Below, piece by piece: positions 22,291 to 34,300 of a stretch of 64,000 nt of DNA. A program made the translations under genes and the position numbers. The first letter of the stretch is position 1. Each line of letters starts with the position of its first letter. Origin of the DNA: Limnomonas spitsbergensis. Lineage: Eukaryota; Chlorophyta; Chlorophyceae; Chlamydomonadales. The notes beneath the pieces were generated by a model that did not search any database, had not been told where the DNA came from, and was given only the letters and a program-made list of their open reading frames with translations. Location: the NCBI GenBank assembly GCA_037349105.1, contig JAYJMM010000124.1, positions 592,501 through 656,500 on the forward strand, read 5' to 3'.

Positions 22291-23042
22291 CTCAGCTGCT
22301 TGCTTGCGCCTCCATGCACACCCTGTCAAACTTACAGTTATGGATCCCTGCCCTGCTGCCCATGATCAACACCTCCATCAGTGTTTCGTATTCTGTCACT
22401 CACTTATCAGCTGCACTCCAGCCTTTGGTTGGAGGCCCCATTTGCGGCCAGCTATGCTGCTTTGGCCACCAGTCGTAGGCTGGTCCAGGTTTGGTCCCGC
22501 GGGACGGCCTGCCTGCGGTGGACTCGTGGTCGAAATAAAAGCACTGCTTGTGATGAACCCCATCATTCCCTAGGAGGCTTTTTCACATCATGGCGCCATC
22601 TTGAGTTCCTTGTGACTGCTGTCCATGCTGAACCCCAGCGTGCCATATCCCAAAGAACCTCAAAAGCTTCATCATTGCCAATTTTCTTAGCATGTCATGT
22701 TCCTGGCTGCGACCCCTGCTTGTTTGTTACCTAGTATACCAATATGGCTGGGAAGCTTCTTCACTCACCCTTGCCTGCGCCCTTGCCCTTTTTTAACTAA
22801 CGGCCCTTGCCCTTGCCCTTTTTGAACTGATTGCCCTTAACCTAGCTCGTGCCCTTTTTGTACTGGTTTCCCTTGCCAGCCTTGCCCTTTTTGAACTAAC
22901 AGCCCTTGCGGGCCTTGTCCTTTTCCATGTGATTGCCTTTCCCCTTTCCCCTTTTGAATTGGATTCCCTTGCCCTAGCTTGCTCTTCTCTCAACTGCCGC
23001 CCCTTGCCTGCTTGCTCACGCTCGATTCGACGTCGCTGGCAG
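22291..23042. other. Upstream region of the MYND/CS gene
   Basis: A family C-like stretch lies at about 22440-22520. Pyrimidine-rich 'gcccttgccctttttgaact' repeats lie at about 22770-22990. The missing first exon(s) of the MYND/CS gene, which should supply the start codon and first zinc-binding cysteine, may be here, but I could not find them. Confidence 0.4.
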
Positions 23043-26000
23043 CCAACTGCGGCTTGACTGGAGACCTGCTGCGCTGCAGCAGGTGCAGGAACGAATGGTT
23101 CTGTTCAGTGGCATGCCAAAAGGTGTGAATCTGGGTTTTAGGGACCTGTGCTCGTTTCAGCACCATACCTCCACTGGCAGGCACCTATGCAGCCGGCAGA
23201 TAACCATGAGTTGGTTAACCCTGAACCCCATTACTTCCCCCCATGGTAGCACAATCCGGCTGAACGCTATTAAGCCGTATCGTGGCACTTTGATTGTAAA
23301 ATCCGGCTGAACCTGTGCCGTATTGCTTGCGCCGTATCATGCCGAATCGTGCTACCATGCTTCCAACCTGAACGGATCCCAGGTCCCCTTTACTTTATTT
23401 CATTGCTTTTATCGCCTTCCTCCAGGGCCGCTCCGTCGAGATCATCACAGGGACAATGGGTTTGCCAACATGAACCCAAAACCATTCACCTTTAACGCTC
23501 CCCATTGCCTTGATGGTTTGTGCAGTCTAACTGGCCGTTCCATAAAGAGTATAGCAAGGAAAACCAGTTTGCCGCACCCAACCCTTAGCCATTCACCTTG
23601 GAACGCCCCCAATTGCTGTAGAAGTCTTACTGGCCGTTCCATAAAGAGTATAGCAAGAAGAATGAGTTTGCCGTACCTGACCCTTAGCCATTCACCTTGG
23701 AACGCCCCCCATTACTTTTGAAGTCTTACTGGCCGTTCCATAAAGAGTATAGCAAGGAAAACCAGTTTGCCGTACCCGACCCTTAGCCATTCACCTTGGA
23801 ACGCCCCCCATTGCTTTTGCAGTCTTACTGGCCGTTCCATCGAGATTATTGCAAGAAGAATGCGTTTGCCGCACCCAACCCTTAGCCATTCACCTTGGAA
23901 CGCCCCCCATTGCTTTTGCAGTCTTACTGGCCGTTCCATCGAGATTATTGCAAGAAGAATGAGTTTGCCGTACCTGACCCTTAGCCATTCACCTTGGAAC
24001 GCCCCCCATTGCTTTTGAAGTCTTACTGGCCGTTCCATCGAGATTATTGCAGGAAGAATGAGTTTGCCGTACCTGACCCTTAGCCATTCACCTTGGAACG
24101 CCCCCCATTGCTTTTGAAGTCTTACTGGCCGTTCCATCGAGATTATTGCAAGAAGAATGAGTTTGCCGATGCCCTGGAGGCCACCGAGCCGAAGATGGCC
24201 GCATGGATGAGGAAGCATGGTAAGAAAAGTACGCCCCGCATGGATTTGAGGTTAGAAACAGTGCGGCATGGGCCGAGGCTGCGTCCGACCGTTACCATGG
24301 CATGTTGGCAAGGGACCTCGAGAGCTTATTGTTGGGTGCTTTAGCCACAAATCAGCTACAACTCAGTCATAGGTCAGCTACATTCGGGTGCTTGAACTAC
24401 AAGTCAGCTACATTAGAATGCTTCAGCTACAAATCAGCTACATCACGAACATGATGAGAGGGGCCTGGTACAGCAAGGAAGCCCTGCTGCTAAGGCTACT
24501 AACCGTAGGAGGGTCACAAGTTCGCCCACCTACAGCCCATGGATGGATGGCTGATCAGCGGCCGGCCAAAGATGATCCAGTGCATACTACCGAACAAATG
24601 GAGCCCACTCGTAGATTCCACGGCCGTCGAAACACCCGCTCCCATCTAGTACCTCTTGTTGCCTCCTCAAGCTGTAAGAAACATGGAAATACAAATCACC
24701 AGTACCCCTACGCATACTGGCATGCCAAAATATAGTATGTGCCTTGACGCGTAGACTTAGGCGACCTATGAATGACTGGAGCTTAATTCACCACTACTGC
24801 TCCCTCCTCAACCTTCACCGCTGTTGCCTGCTCCTCCTTTGGCCTAGGCAAGAAGGCTGTCCCTAGATCATTCAGATTGCGTAACGGATTGTGGGCACAT
24901 GCCCTGTGCATCAAATGTGATGCTCTGCTGGACTGTAAAAAGTCTCAAAACTGCACAGGCAAGCTGAACACTATTGCCTGCTCCTCCTCCTCTGTTCCTT
25001 CGAACCAGGCAAGCTGGCGGTTCTCAAGGATGATGAAGTGGAGCGTCTGGAGAGGGCCGGCAAGGCCGCTTGCTCGGCGATGAGCCGTGAACAAGTTCTG
25101 GGCTCCATGTACGGGCGGCTGGATCCAAAGCCATTACGTGCGTCACACGGGAGTTTTTGGGTTTAAGACCCTGACGTCCTCAAGAAAGAAAGAAAGAAAG
25201 GGTGGCGTGAGAGTTAAATTAAGAGAGAGTACTATTAACGTCCTCTTGAGAAAGTGCTGGGCTCCATGTCCGGGTGGCTGGATCCAAAGCCATAATGTGC
25301 GTGAGATTTGGGTTCATAGCCGGGCGGGTCAGGATGGGTCGGCTGCTAAGCTAGCATGTGGAGCACGAAATAATCAAATGCATTGGCCAGCACGTGCATC
25401 ATAATGGCATGAGAGAACGGCTGGCATGGGACAAAGCCTGCCTTATCATGGTCAAAACAGATATTAAAAAAACCATATTTCCGAAGAAGGGTACTTGCTG
25501 GTGCGTTCCTAGTGTCGTACAATTGAGGCCAAGGCTTCAGACTGTGTTATAAATACGGCATGTGTCTGTCATCTGGTTTAAGGATCATATAGCTCTGATG
25601 TCAGGCTCTTCTTAATCCGCGTTCATACGTCTGTTCCCACCTCCTTCCATAGGATTTTATTTTTATGACCCCTAGTCGCCCTTGCCCCTCCTCCACCCTC
25701 AGCTACCGAATGCCTCGTGAATCTCCTGCCACCCTGTCCAATCCCATTCAACACCCAGCTCCTACTTACAGCCTGGAGGATAAGTTGGCCGTGGACGCCA
25801 GGCACAAGATGGAGCAACAACAGGTAGGTGCAGATCCGGGTCGCATCCGCTTAGGGCTGGATCTAAGATTCTGATCTACTGGCCATGGACATCATGCTCA
25901 AGATAGAGCGACAGCTGGTCGGCTCAGATACGATTCAAATCCACTTAGGTCAGGATCTAAGATCCGGTTTAGATCCGCATAGGGCTGGACCTTACATCCT

Positions 26001-28168
26001 TAACAGATTTGCGTCAGATCCGGGCGTCAGGCTGACGATGGAGCGGCAGCTTGCAGGTGCATCACAGATTTGGTCAGATCCGCGCCGTGCCGGATCTAAG
26101 AAACATGCCAACAAAACATGGAAGTAGATGCAGATCTAGCCCCGGATCTAGGATCCACATGGCTGTATGTGTCTCCCCTCTTCAATATTCCGCTCATGCC
26201 TAGGAATTTGCTCTTTCCCCTCTCCCCCTCAGATGCACACCTCCTCTAGCCAGGACAGGGAGTGGGCAGCTCTCACCATTCCCGAGGGCCTGGGACTGGA
26301 GTGTGGGCGCTACAAGTGGAGGCAGACTCAGTCGCATGTCCAGGTGTACTGCCTGGTACCGCCAGGCGTTGCTGGTAAAAAGGTGACAAAGAGTGGCACT
26401 GCCCGCCACACAAGCTGGCAAGCCTAGCTTAGGCCTGCGAACATGAATGATGTTATAGCAATGCAGAAAAGCAATACAAGCAAAGTGTGTGTGGAAGCAT
26501 TACACAGAGCGGTCAACTTCGGGGGAAATGCAAACGAAAATGCCCTCGGATGTGCCCCTCGCTCACCGTGGTAGCCTTGCATAGAGCGGTCAAGCAAGAA
26601 ATTAGAACCGAAGCCCTTGGACCGGCCCCTAGCTTAATGCGTCTCGTCGCCTCGCCTCTCCGTGTGCCCTCGCCCCTCCCTCTTGGCCTCCACTGCGACA
26701 GGCCGCGCCCCCTTCCCTCCCCCCCTCCGCCTCCATCCACAGGTCCGGGCGGTTCTGGAGCCTCATCATCTATCCATCTCCTCAACTCCCCCCCCCCCGT
26801 GTGCCCTTGCCCCTCCCTCCTGGCCTCCTGGCTTCCATTGCTCCCTCTCCCCCTCCGCCTCCATCCACAGGTCCGGGTGGTGCTGGAGCCCCGGCAGCTT
26901 TCCATCTGCCTGGGTGCAGATCCGGGCCTGTGGTGGATCCGAGGGGAGTTGAGCCAGGGCATACGTGTGAAGCAAAGCACGTGGTTTGTGGGTGAGCGGA
27001 CCGACAGACTGATGCTGGATGGCTGTTTTATAACATAAATCCAGATAAAGGACCTGAGCTGATTAATGGCTGATGCCTGACTCTGAGCTGATTAACTGGC
27101 TGTTGGCCGATGCCTGCTTCCTGACTAGCGGGCATGCTCAGTCAGTACATTTCCTCACGAGCTGTGTTGGCCTTAAATGCTTAAAGCTCATTAAATGGGT
27201 ACGCAAACATGTGTGAGGATTAAGGAAGCCGCCCAATGCTCATCCAGACTGATAAATACGTTAGGGGAAGAGAGAACCTAAGTTGAGCAGATTGTTCATT
27301 ATTTCTGCGTGCCCTGCATGCTGCCTCCAGCGGACGGCGTACTGCAGATCAGCCTGCTAAAGAGTAACCGCAAAGGGCACTACAAGGCCGGCGGTACGAA
27401 TGCGGACACGTGGTGGCGCAGCCTCATGGTCAAGGCAGGCCCCCAGGAGATCATCCCGCGCAGCTTCCCGCCCACCAGGCAAGGGGAGGGAAAGGGTGGC
27501 TTCTAAACCCTAACCCTACCACCTGGAACTTAAACTAGGCAGGCCCCTAGGAGATCATCCGCGCAGGGTTCCCGCCCACCAGGCAAGGGGAGGGAAAGGG
27601 TGGCTTCTAAACCCTAAGCCCTAAACCCTACCACCTGGAACTTAAACTAGGCAGGCCCCTAGGAGATCATCCGCGCAGGGTTCCCGCCCACCAGGCAAAG
27701 GGAGCAGCAGGGGGGGCAGGTCAGCGGAGATTAAGTGATACGTGGCTGGATGGCTTGTGGATGGATGCCAGGGGGGAGATCTGGGGGCTGGCCTGGCCTG
27801 GACAAAACCACTGATACATGCCGAATTGAGGATTACGCCTATGTCCACCGGCCTAAGCAATGTGCCACCATGTGAGGTGAGCAAGGGGAGGACCAGGGTG
27901 GCCTATAAAGGGTTGGATGGATGTCTGGGGGCAAAATCTGGGGGCAAGATCTGGAGGCAAGATCTGGAGGCAAGATCTGAGGGCAAGATCTGGGGTGTAA
28001 ACTGGCCTTGACAAGCCAACTGATACATGTGGATTATACTTATGCCCACCTGCCTAAGAAAGTATGACGCCATGTGCGGTGCGCAGGTATTACTGGACTG
28101 AATACGACGAGGATGACTTGGCCGTAGCGGAGCCGCAGCCCCCAGAGACGTCCCTGCTGGATGGCTGA
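23043..28168 (+). CDS. MYND zinc-finger + CS (NudC/p23-like) domain protein, 5' incomplete
   Basis: Exons: 23043..23122, 24120..24219, 25009..25141, 25772..25823, 26233..26382, 26871..26991, 27331..27478, 28087..28168; phases match throughout (287 residues visible). The first two exons join to a MYND finger (NCGLTGDLLRCSRC, EWFCSVACQ, YWPFHRDYC). Its first Cys would fall in an unseen upstream exon ending in phase 1. A charged linker (DDEVERLERAGKAA ... LEDKLAVDARHKMEQQQ) follows, then a CS domain (GRYKWRQTQSHVQVYC, KKVRVVLEPRQLSI, GELSQGIRVKQSTWFV, DGVLQISLLKSNR, ADTWWRSL), then an acidic tail (YYWTEYDEDDL). CS domains bind HSP90-type clients and MYND fingers bind proline-rich partners, so an adaptor or co-chaperone role is inferred. 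The intron after 27478 has a GC donor (AG|GCAAGG). The donor at 25141 (GC|GTCACA) is the least certain junction. Confidence 0.85.
23425..24119 (+). repeat. 99-bp tandem array of pseudo-exons (MYND/CS exon 2 start)
   Basis: Copies start at about 23428, 23527, 23626, 23725, 23824, 23923 and 24022, and the eighth is the real exon at 24120: an exact 99-bp period. Each unit contains an acceptor ('ttttgcag' or 'ttttgaag'), the first ~48 bp of the exon (SYWPFHRDYCKKNEFA) and intron filler. A TAG in the coding frame follows within each decoy. The period is a multiple of three, so one minus-strand frame stays open by accident. Confidence 0.95.
24340..24500 (+). repeat. Dispersed repeat family C
   Basis: Repeated 'ctacaaatcagctacatt' words followed by 'ggggcctggtacagcaagga', matching the family C pattern. 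Confidence 0.6.
24945..25310 (+). repeat. Echoes of MYND/CS exon 3 acceptor and donor edges
   Basis: 'gcacaggcaagctgaacact' at about 24953 echoes the exon 3 acceptor (ccag|gcaagctggcgg). 'gtgctgggctccatgtccgg' through 'gatccaaagccataatgtgc' at about 25253-25300 echoes the exon 3 end and donor, here with a better GTGAGA donor than the real one. Confidence 0.8.
25824..26110 (+). repeat. Echoes of MYND/CS exon 4 donor edge
   Basis: Two copies of the junction atggagcaacaacag|gtagg with downstream gatccgggtcgcatcc, at about 25895-25965 and 26035-26100. They are separated by ~70-140 bp and differ mainly at the GT. Confidence 0.75.
26735..26800 (+). repeat. Echo of MYND/CS exon 6 acceptor edge
   Basis: 'ccatccacaggtccgggcgg' at about 26734 mirrors 'ccatccacaggtccgggtgg' at 26861, with an intact acceptor. 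The copied exon decays after about 30 bp. Confidence 0.9.
27479..27710 (+). repeat. Echoes of MYND/CS exon 7 GC-type donor edge
   Basis: Two ~119-bp copies of the exon 7 end with its GC donor ('cccaggagatcatcccgcgc ... cccaccaggcaagg') at about 27538-27600 and 27655-27700. 'accctaaccctacc' words within are short telomere-like motifs, not a telomere. Confidence 0.9.
27920..27995 (+). repeat. ~15-bp repeats
   Basis: Tandem 'ggcaagatctggag' units just before the last MYND/CS intron end. Confidence 0.85.
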
Positions 28169-28880
28169 CTCGGCCACTTGAGGAAGAAAGGACGAAAGCT
28201 ACGCCTCGTGGGGGGCGTGGGAGGGCTACACTTCTATAGGGAAATATTGCAGCCATAAATTCCATGGATGGATCTTTGCTCTCTGATTGTTATCAGAGCC
28301 AGGAGCTAAGGCATGAGGGGCTAAAACCCGCAAACATTCAACAGTCGATGAGGGTTTTGAGATGGCGGGGGTAGGCAGGAGGGTACGGGAGACTACGGGA
28401 GGGTGCGGGGGAAGCTGGAGGGTATGGGAGGGAAGGCAGGTGAGGGCGGGTAAGGGCGGGTTGGGGGCACACCAGTATGTAAACATTCAAAAATATTACC
28501 GCACTCCGGGTTCCCAGGTTATCACTCAAACTAGTACTGGTGAAGCTGACGAATGTTTGGGTTTCCAGTTCTGATGAGAGGGGCTACATCCGTCCTCATA
28601 TGACCGTAGCATGATAGTAAAGTTTTGTAAAACCACTGGTTGTGCTATACCCCCCCTTACCCCCCCCCCCCCGTAGTTTCCCGTACCCTCCTGCCTTCCT
28701 TTTTTTTGCGGAATTCCGACTGGAGATGAAGTTTTAAGGCGTAAATCTGGTGTGCTCTCAAAGTGTGAATAGGCTTCATGTAAAGCAATGGTGGCCCAGG
28801 CACCAACAGCAAAGAAGTGTAATGAGAATGACACATCTGCGTCCAACGTTTATCATCCGAAAATAACCCCAGTGCTTGTC
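28169..28880. other. Downstream flank of the MYND/CS gene
   Basis: Purine-rich then mixed sequence with no exon. A TGTAA word, the usual chlorophyte polyadenylation signal, lies at 28479-28483, about 310 bp after the stop. It is a candidate only. Confidence 0.35.
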
Positions 28881-29150
28881 ATTATGAATTTATGATGTGG
28901 ATGATCAGGCCATGACAAATTTTTATGTTGTGGCCGACCATGCAAATTCTTATGAAGCCTTGCCCCTGCAGATTTTTTCGTCGGGGCCGACCATGCAGGA
29001 AAGCCTTTCCCAAGAACCCCCCCTCTGCTAAATCGAAGATTTTCAGCAAATTAGTGCCGCCTCCCCGCTGGAGGCAGGATCCCACCCAAGTACACATTCA
29101 ATCAACAGAAATATTACATGAAAGGATAACAAGCTTACAGTAGACGCGTT

Positions 29151-29650
29151 TTGCCTCCGCAAGAAATTTTTGTTAATCTGCCTTCGCGGCTAAATAAATA
29201 CTTTGACCAAAAATTCATAGACGCATTTGTGGCTTATCGCGCAATATTAAACAATTGCTTGTGCGCGTGTCTCCCCTTGTCCACACGCACACCGGTGCCA
29301 TACAGATGCACATGCAATATCTGCACCGCGACCACTTTACCTTTTGTAACAGCGGCACTGCGCAACCCAAGTTCGAGAACCGTTCGGTGGAGTTTGGGGA
29401 CAGTTACCCAGTGCAGTGCGCGGCTTACAAAAATATTGATTTCGGCCCGAGCGCCTTACGACAACGTGATTTTTTGCATATTCCGATTAATGAGCAGTAC
29501 AGCTTTCTGGGCATTCGCGGAGGCAAATAAAGTCTACGGTACCATGGTCTATTTCTTTTTTCCCTTACTTCCCACGGGTAACTCGAATTTGACCAAGAAA
29601 ACTGCAAACTAAAAATGCCATCACAATTCAAGCAACAAGAACTGCACATC
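29151..29650 (+). other. Coding-like ORF remnant in an AT-richer island
   Basis: A frame from 29255 to the TAA at 29530 reads HFTFCNSGTAQPKFENRSVE and later DFLHIPINEQYSFLGIRGGK. It has balanced codon use unlike the surrounding GC-rich genes, and the upstream frame 29151-29250 (KYFDQKFIDAFVAYRAIL) also looks coding. Only a TTG could start it. I do not recognise the family. It could be a fragment of a transferred or viral-like gene, or chance. Confidence 0.3.
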
Positions 29651-29699
29651 CATTTGCAGCCAGGACGCCTTCATTAAAATTTTAAAACATGCCTTTGCT

Positions 29700-31380
29700 G
29701 CAGATGAGCCAGAACAAGTCCAGAAAATCAAAAGAGAAGCATAAACGATGAAGCCATGAATAAATCAATCAGCGGTGCCTGTATTCTTGTTTCCATGCTC
29801 TATGCGTTCTCACCCAACCCTGCAGTTGCTATGCTTTACCTCGCCAGCAAACCGCCAGTATCCATTGAAGTGGCTATGCGGATGGACATTACACTGCTGA
29901 TGGCCCTTGCGGCTTCATAAAAACTACTTTTTGGCCCTGCGGTCTAAAAGCAACTCAAATTAATTTCTCCACATGAAGGCCAACTAATATATAAGTAAAC
30001 TGTACCGGTACATCCATTGTACTGTTAAACATTTACTTTACTATATCTTCACTGGATTTTGGCCTGAAATTACGCCGACAGCAACTTGCCGTAACTGCGG
30101 GGTATTCAAGGCGGTCCATGTAAATTTAAATCATACGCGTAAACCGTAATTTCACGTATCGTAAGGAAGCACAACAGTACAACACTGCTGTGGATGCTCA
30201 TGCTTTGGACTGCTGCTGTGGACTCCCCCACAAAAACCACAAAATTACAACTTTGCATGAATAAATCAGATCCAATGTGCACTTATCAAGGATTGGCTGG
30301 AAGGGGGTGGGTAATTGGGTATGAAGCGCCGGGAGGTGTGGCTGTGTGAGTGTGATGAAGTACCCCTTCACCCCTTGGCTTCACCCCTTGGTTTCCAGCT
30401 GGAGACATGTACCCACGAGGTCCCAATGCACACTCGGGCTGTTTTTTGTGTTTGTCCGCGTCTCAGGTTTTCTAAGGTTGGGCGGCCGGCCTCACATCTT
30501 GTAAAGTCAAAAGAAAAGACCCACTAGAAACAAAACGTTGGTGCACCAGTACAGTTTTACCTATCACCGGCAGTTTTACCTATCACCGGCAGTTTTACCT
30601 ATCAACGGCAGTTTTACCTATCAACGGCAGTTTTACCTATCAACGGCAGTTTTACCTATCAACGGCAGTTTTACCTATCAACAGCAGTTGTTTTACCTAT
30701 CAACGGCAGTTTTTGTGTCCATTCCGAATTTCCAACTGGCCATGAGGACATGAGGTGCACCTGCGGGCAGCAAGTCACTTGCTGCAAGTGGCCGTTACAA
30801 GGGATCGGAAAGGAGGGTAGAGAAAAGGAAATGCAGGTGGTGCAACCCGGTCACAGTTGCAAGCAGAAAGTCTAATTTTGATTGCTTGCTTTTGGGTCAG
30901 AAACTAAGAATGCTAGCGCCTCTGGACAGGCCTTTGGGTGTCGGATGGATGCCAGGTGGAGTACATACCGGTACGGCATATCCTCCCAGAATCCGATGTG
31001 AGTTACTATATTCTTGCGGTATCGCACCGCCCGAGCGTGTCCTGGGTTCCTGCCGCTCAGCCAGGAGAATCCAGATTCAAATACCCCGAGTATATATACG
31101 TTACATGTTCATGATTAACCCTAGACGGATAGATCCCATAATCTCAGACTCTCCGCCATGCCTCCCTAGGGGGTGCGTTGACACGACCAATACATCTGGT
31201 CCACACTGCTGCTGGAGAATCATTTGAGTCTGAGATGAAGACTACCCGCCTCTAGGAACGAAGAATTTAGCCTTTCCAGGGGGTGCGTCCGATCCCTCCG
31301 GCCCCTCCTACTTCCGCTCGACACGATTTTGAACACAGTCTGGACATTTTGTGGTAGCTTCACATCTTGCTTAAGCTACG
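29700..31380. other. AT-richer intergenic region before the EDR2-type gene
   Basis: No gene is seen. Contains a 19-bp repeat tract (30545-30715) and 'gtatatatacg' at about 31089-31099, some 290 bp upstream of the ATG at 31383, a possible TATA element. Confidence 0.4.
30545..30715 (+). repeat. 19-bp tandem repeat
   Basis: About eight copies of ttttacctatcaacggcag with one longer unit. Confidence 0.95.
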
Positions 31381-31382
31381 AC

Positions 31383-34300
31383 ATGGGTGCATGCTGTGGG
31401 AAGCCCAGCGATACTCGGCGACGTGATTCTAGAAGGAATGGCCCACAACGCTCGCATCGGCAATCGCAACGCAATGCCACCTACACGCCCCCAGGCATCA
31501 CCTCCCCCATCTCCAGAGTCAGCACCATATCGGGTAAGCGACTTCCCCCCGGAACAACAGAAGGCGTTGATTTCCCCTGTACCAGCACCTGGGGTGACCG
31601 TCCCCCGCGCTAGTGTTGTCTTAATATATCCAGCTGTACCGCAGCCACCCACATGCCAATATCGTTCCATCCAACGTCTCCTCGTCCACCCGGTCGCCCT
31701 TTCGAACGACATTTTGTGCCTATGAGCAGCCCAATGGGTGCTGTTCCCACCCAAACCCAGCGTTGCATGGCGTGTAGCTCGCACTGCATGGCCTGCATAT
31801 TGCACTGACACTGCTGCAGTACAACGTCACCCATGGCAGCCCTGCAGTACACCAATTGCCCTTGGGCCTCTGTTAGGCCCTATGCATGGCCCCAGCGCTC
31901 CATGCACAGATGCTGAAGTTAGGGTGCCTCAACCACAATTCAGCTGCAGCATGGCGGGGGGACTGGTGCAGCAAGTCGTTCTAATTGATAACCAAGCCGA
32001 AGGATGGTAAAGGTTTTCTCATTGTTGGCCCAGAGGTGGCTGCCCAGCGGCATGCAAAAAATGGCCTGGTGTGCATTAAATATATGTAGCCATGCACACG
32101 TCCCCCTATAACACATGGGCAGTTGGGCACATGGGCAGTGGCGCACATGTTGCACACGGGTAGTGGGGCACATGCTACTCATGGGCTGTGGAGGTCATGC
32201 TACACATGGGCAGTATGGCACATGCACCCTCATGGACACGGGGACACTGCTGATATTTGAAATTTGTCTAATCGAGCTGCACTCTATTCTCTGACTTGGA
32301 CTGGGCATGATAGGGAGTTAGGCCGCCCAGCACCACACCTCCTAGGAGCATTGTCTCTAGGAATGGAGAACAGCTCGGATGCCCTTCTCCTATGGAACCT
32401 TTCCCTCAAACTCCATTCTCCTGCTCAGAGCCTCGGACTGGACATGATAGGGAGGCAGGCGGCTTAGCAAAGCTCCTCCTAGGGGTATTGTCTTTAGGAG
32501 TGGAAGATATCTTGGATGCCATTCACCTATGCAACCATCTCCTCATCACTTACCCTCCAATTCACCTATGCAATCATCCCCTCATCACCGACCCTCCCTT
32601 CATCTCCTCATCCTTCCCTCATCACTTGCCCCCCCCCCACTCTCGCCCACTCTTTCATCACTGACCCCCCACTCCCACCCACTTGTTCATCACTGACACC
32701 CCCCACTTTCGCCATTCTCTTGTCATTTACCCCCTTCCCTTATCTTTGACACTCTCCTCATCACTGCTCTCAGACGGCTTCCTGTCATGTCGCGAAGATT
32801 TCAGCATGACCGATGGTGAGTTTCTGCCAGTGAAGGGTTTAAGGTTTCAGCATGACTGATGCTGAGGGTTTGCCGGTGATGGGTTTCAGCATGACTGATG
32901 ATGAGGGTTTGCCGGTGATGGGTTTCAGCATGACTGATGCTGAGGGTTTGCCGGTGATGGGTTTCAGCATGACTGATGCTGAGGGTTTGCCGGTGATGGG
33001 TTTCAGCATGACTGATGCTGAGGGTTTGCCGGTGATGGGTTTCAGCATGACTGATGATGAGGGTTTGCCGGTGATGGGTTTCAGCATGACTGATGCTGAT
33101 TGCTGAGGGTTTGCCGGTGATGGGTTTCAGCATGACTGATGCTGAGGGTTTGCCGGTGATGGGTTTCAGCATGACTGATGATGAGGGTTTGCCGGTGATG
33201 GGTTTCAGCATGACTGATGATGAGGGTTTGCCGGTTTAGGGCTTAGGGTTTCAGCATGATTGCTGGTGAGGTGTTGCCGGTATTGCAGGTTTAGGGTTCA
33301 GGGTTTAGGGTTTCAGCATGCCTGATGGTAAGGTATTGCAGGTTAAGGGTTCAGGGTTAAGGGTTTCAGCATGGCTGTTGGTGAGGCATTGCCGGTTTAG
33401 GGCTTAGGGTTTAGGACTTCAGCATGCCTGACGGTGAGGTATTGCCGGCGCTTGCTCTGCTCTGCTCTGCATTGCTGATTTCAGTGGGCACCAATCTACC
33501 TTCAGGCCGCTGCCGGGGGTGTCACCCATGTGCCAATGGGGGCGGAACCTTGCCAGGCCATGGGCAGGGTGGTAGCTGAATCGTAGCTGGGGCACGCTGA
33601 TTACTCTGCTGCCTAGGTGTCCAAAACTGCATGCTCAGCACTGGTAGCTACATGCTCTTCCCTTGTGGCCGCACGCTGAGCTCTGGTGGCTGAATACTCT
33701 GCCCTAGTGGCTACATGCTCTGTCCTGGTGGCTGCTCATAAGCACACTACAAACAACTCTGGAGCTCTTGCATTTATTCAAGGCCCACGTTTGCCAGCGG
33801 GGCGCAGGGGCATGACACCGTCTTGCTCAGTCCTGGTACTAAAATTCAAAATTCAAACAAAGTCCTACCTCGCTCCCTTGTCCCTGTTATGGATTCAAAT
33901 TATATTTTCGGACCTGCCTTGTCTTTCGCCCGTTATCTGTGGGCCTGCCTCATCCCCTGCCCCAGACTCCAGATATGTTTTCAAAGGATAAATGTGCGCC
34001 TGCCTCATCCCTTATGCCCCAGTTCTGTTTCAAAACGTCATATTAAGCCAGCCCTATTCTCTTGTGTAGGCGGCGTAAATTCAGTGCCTCAGTCCCAACC
34101 TGGGTCTCCCAACCGGATGTCTTTCGATGACAAAACGGGTTACTTGGAGGTCAGTGTTGAGGAGGGAGGAAGGCCAATGCTGATGCCAGTGGCGCTCGAA
34201 AAAATCCATCAGCCTCCAAGACGGGCCACTTGCAGGCTGGTAGTGTTGGGGAGGGAGGAAGGCCACTGTAGATGCCAGCGCTCGCAGAACACCATCCGCC

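Noticed and set aside
21998..22480. Cys/Leu/Trp-rich ORFs on plus and Gln-rich ORFs on minus
   Set aside because: Translations of the gctgcatgctgggctgg minisatellite.
22244..22573. Possible first exon of the MYND/CS gene ending ..RPAC near a GT
   Set aside because: The phase would fit, but the sequence belongs to a family C-like repeat and has no conserved context, so I did not include it.
23712..24218. 168-residue minus-strand ORF
   Set aside because: Accidental open frame through the 99-bp array (period divisible by three); the coding strand is plus.
27500..27630. CCCTAAA words resembling plant telomere repeats
   Set aside because: Only a few scattered copies inside intron echoes; not a telomere or a clear interstitial array. 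The same applies to TTTAGGG words at 33230-33420.
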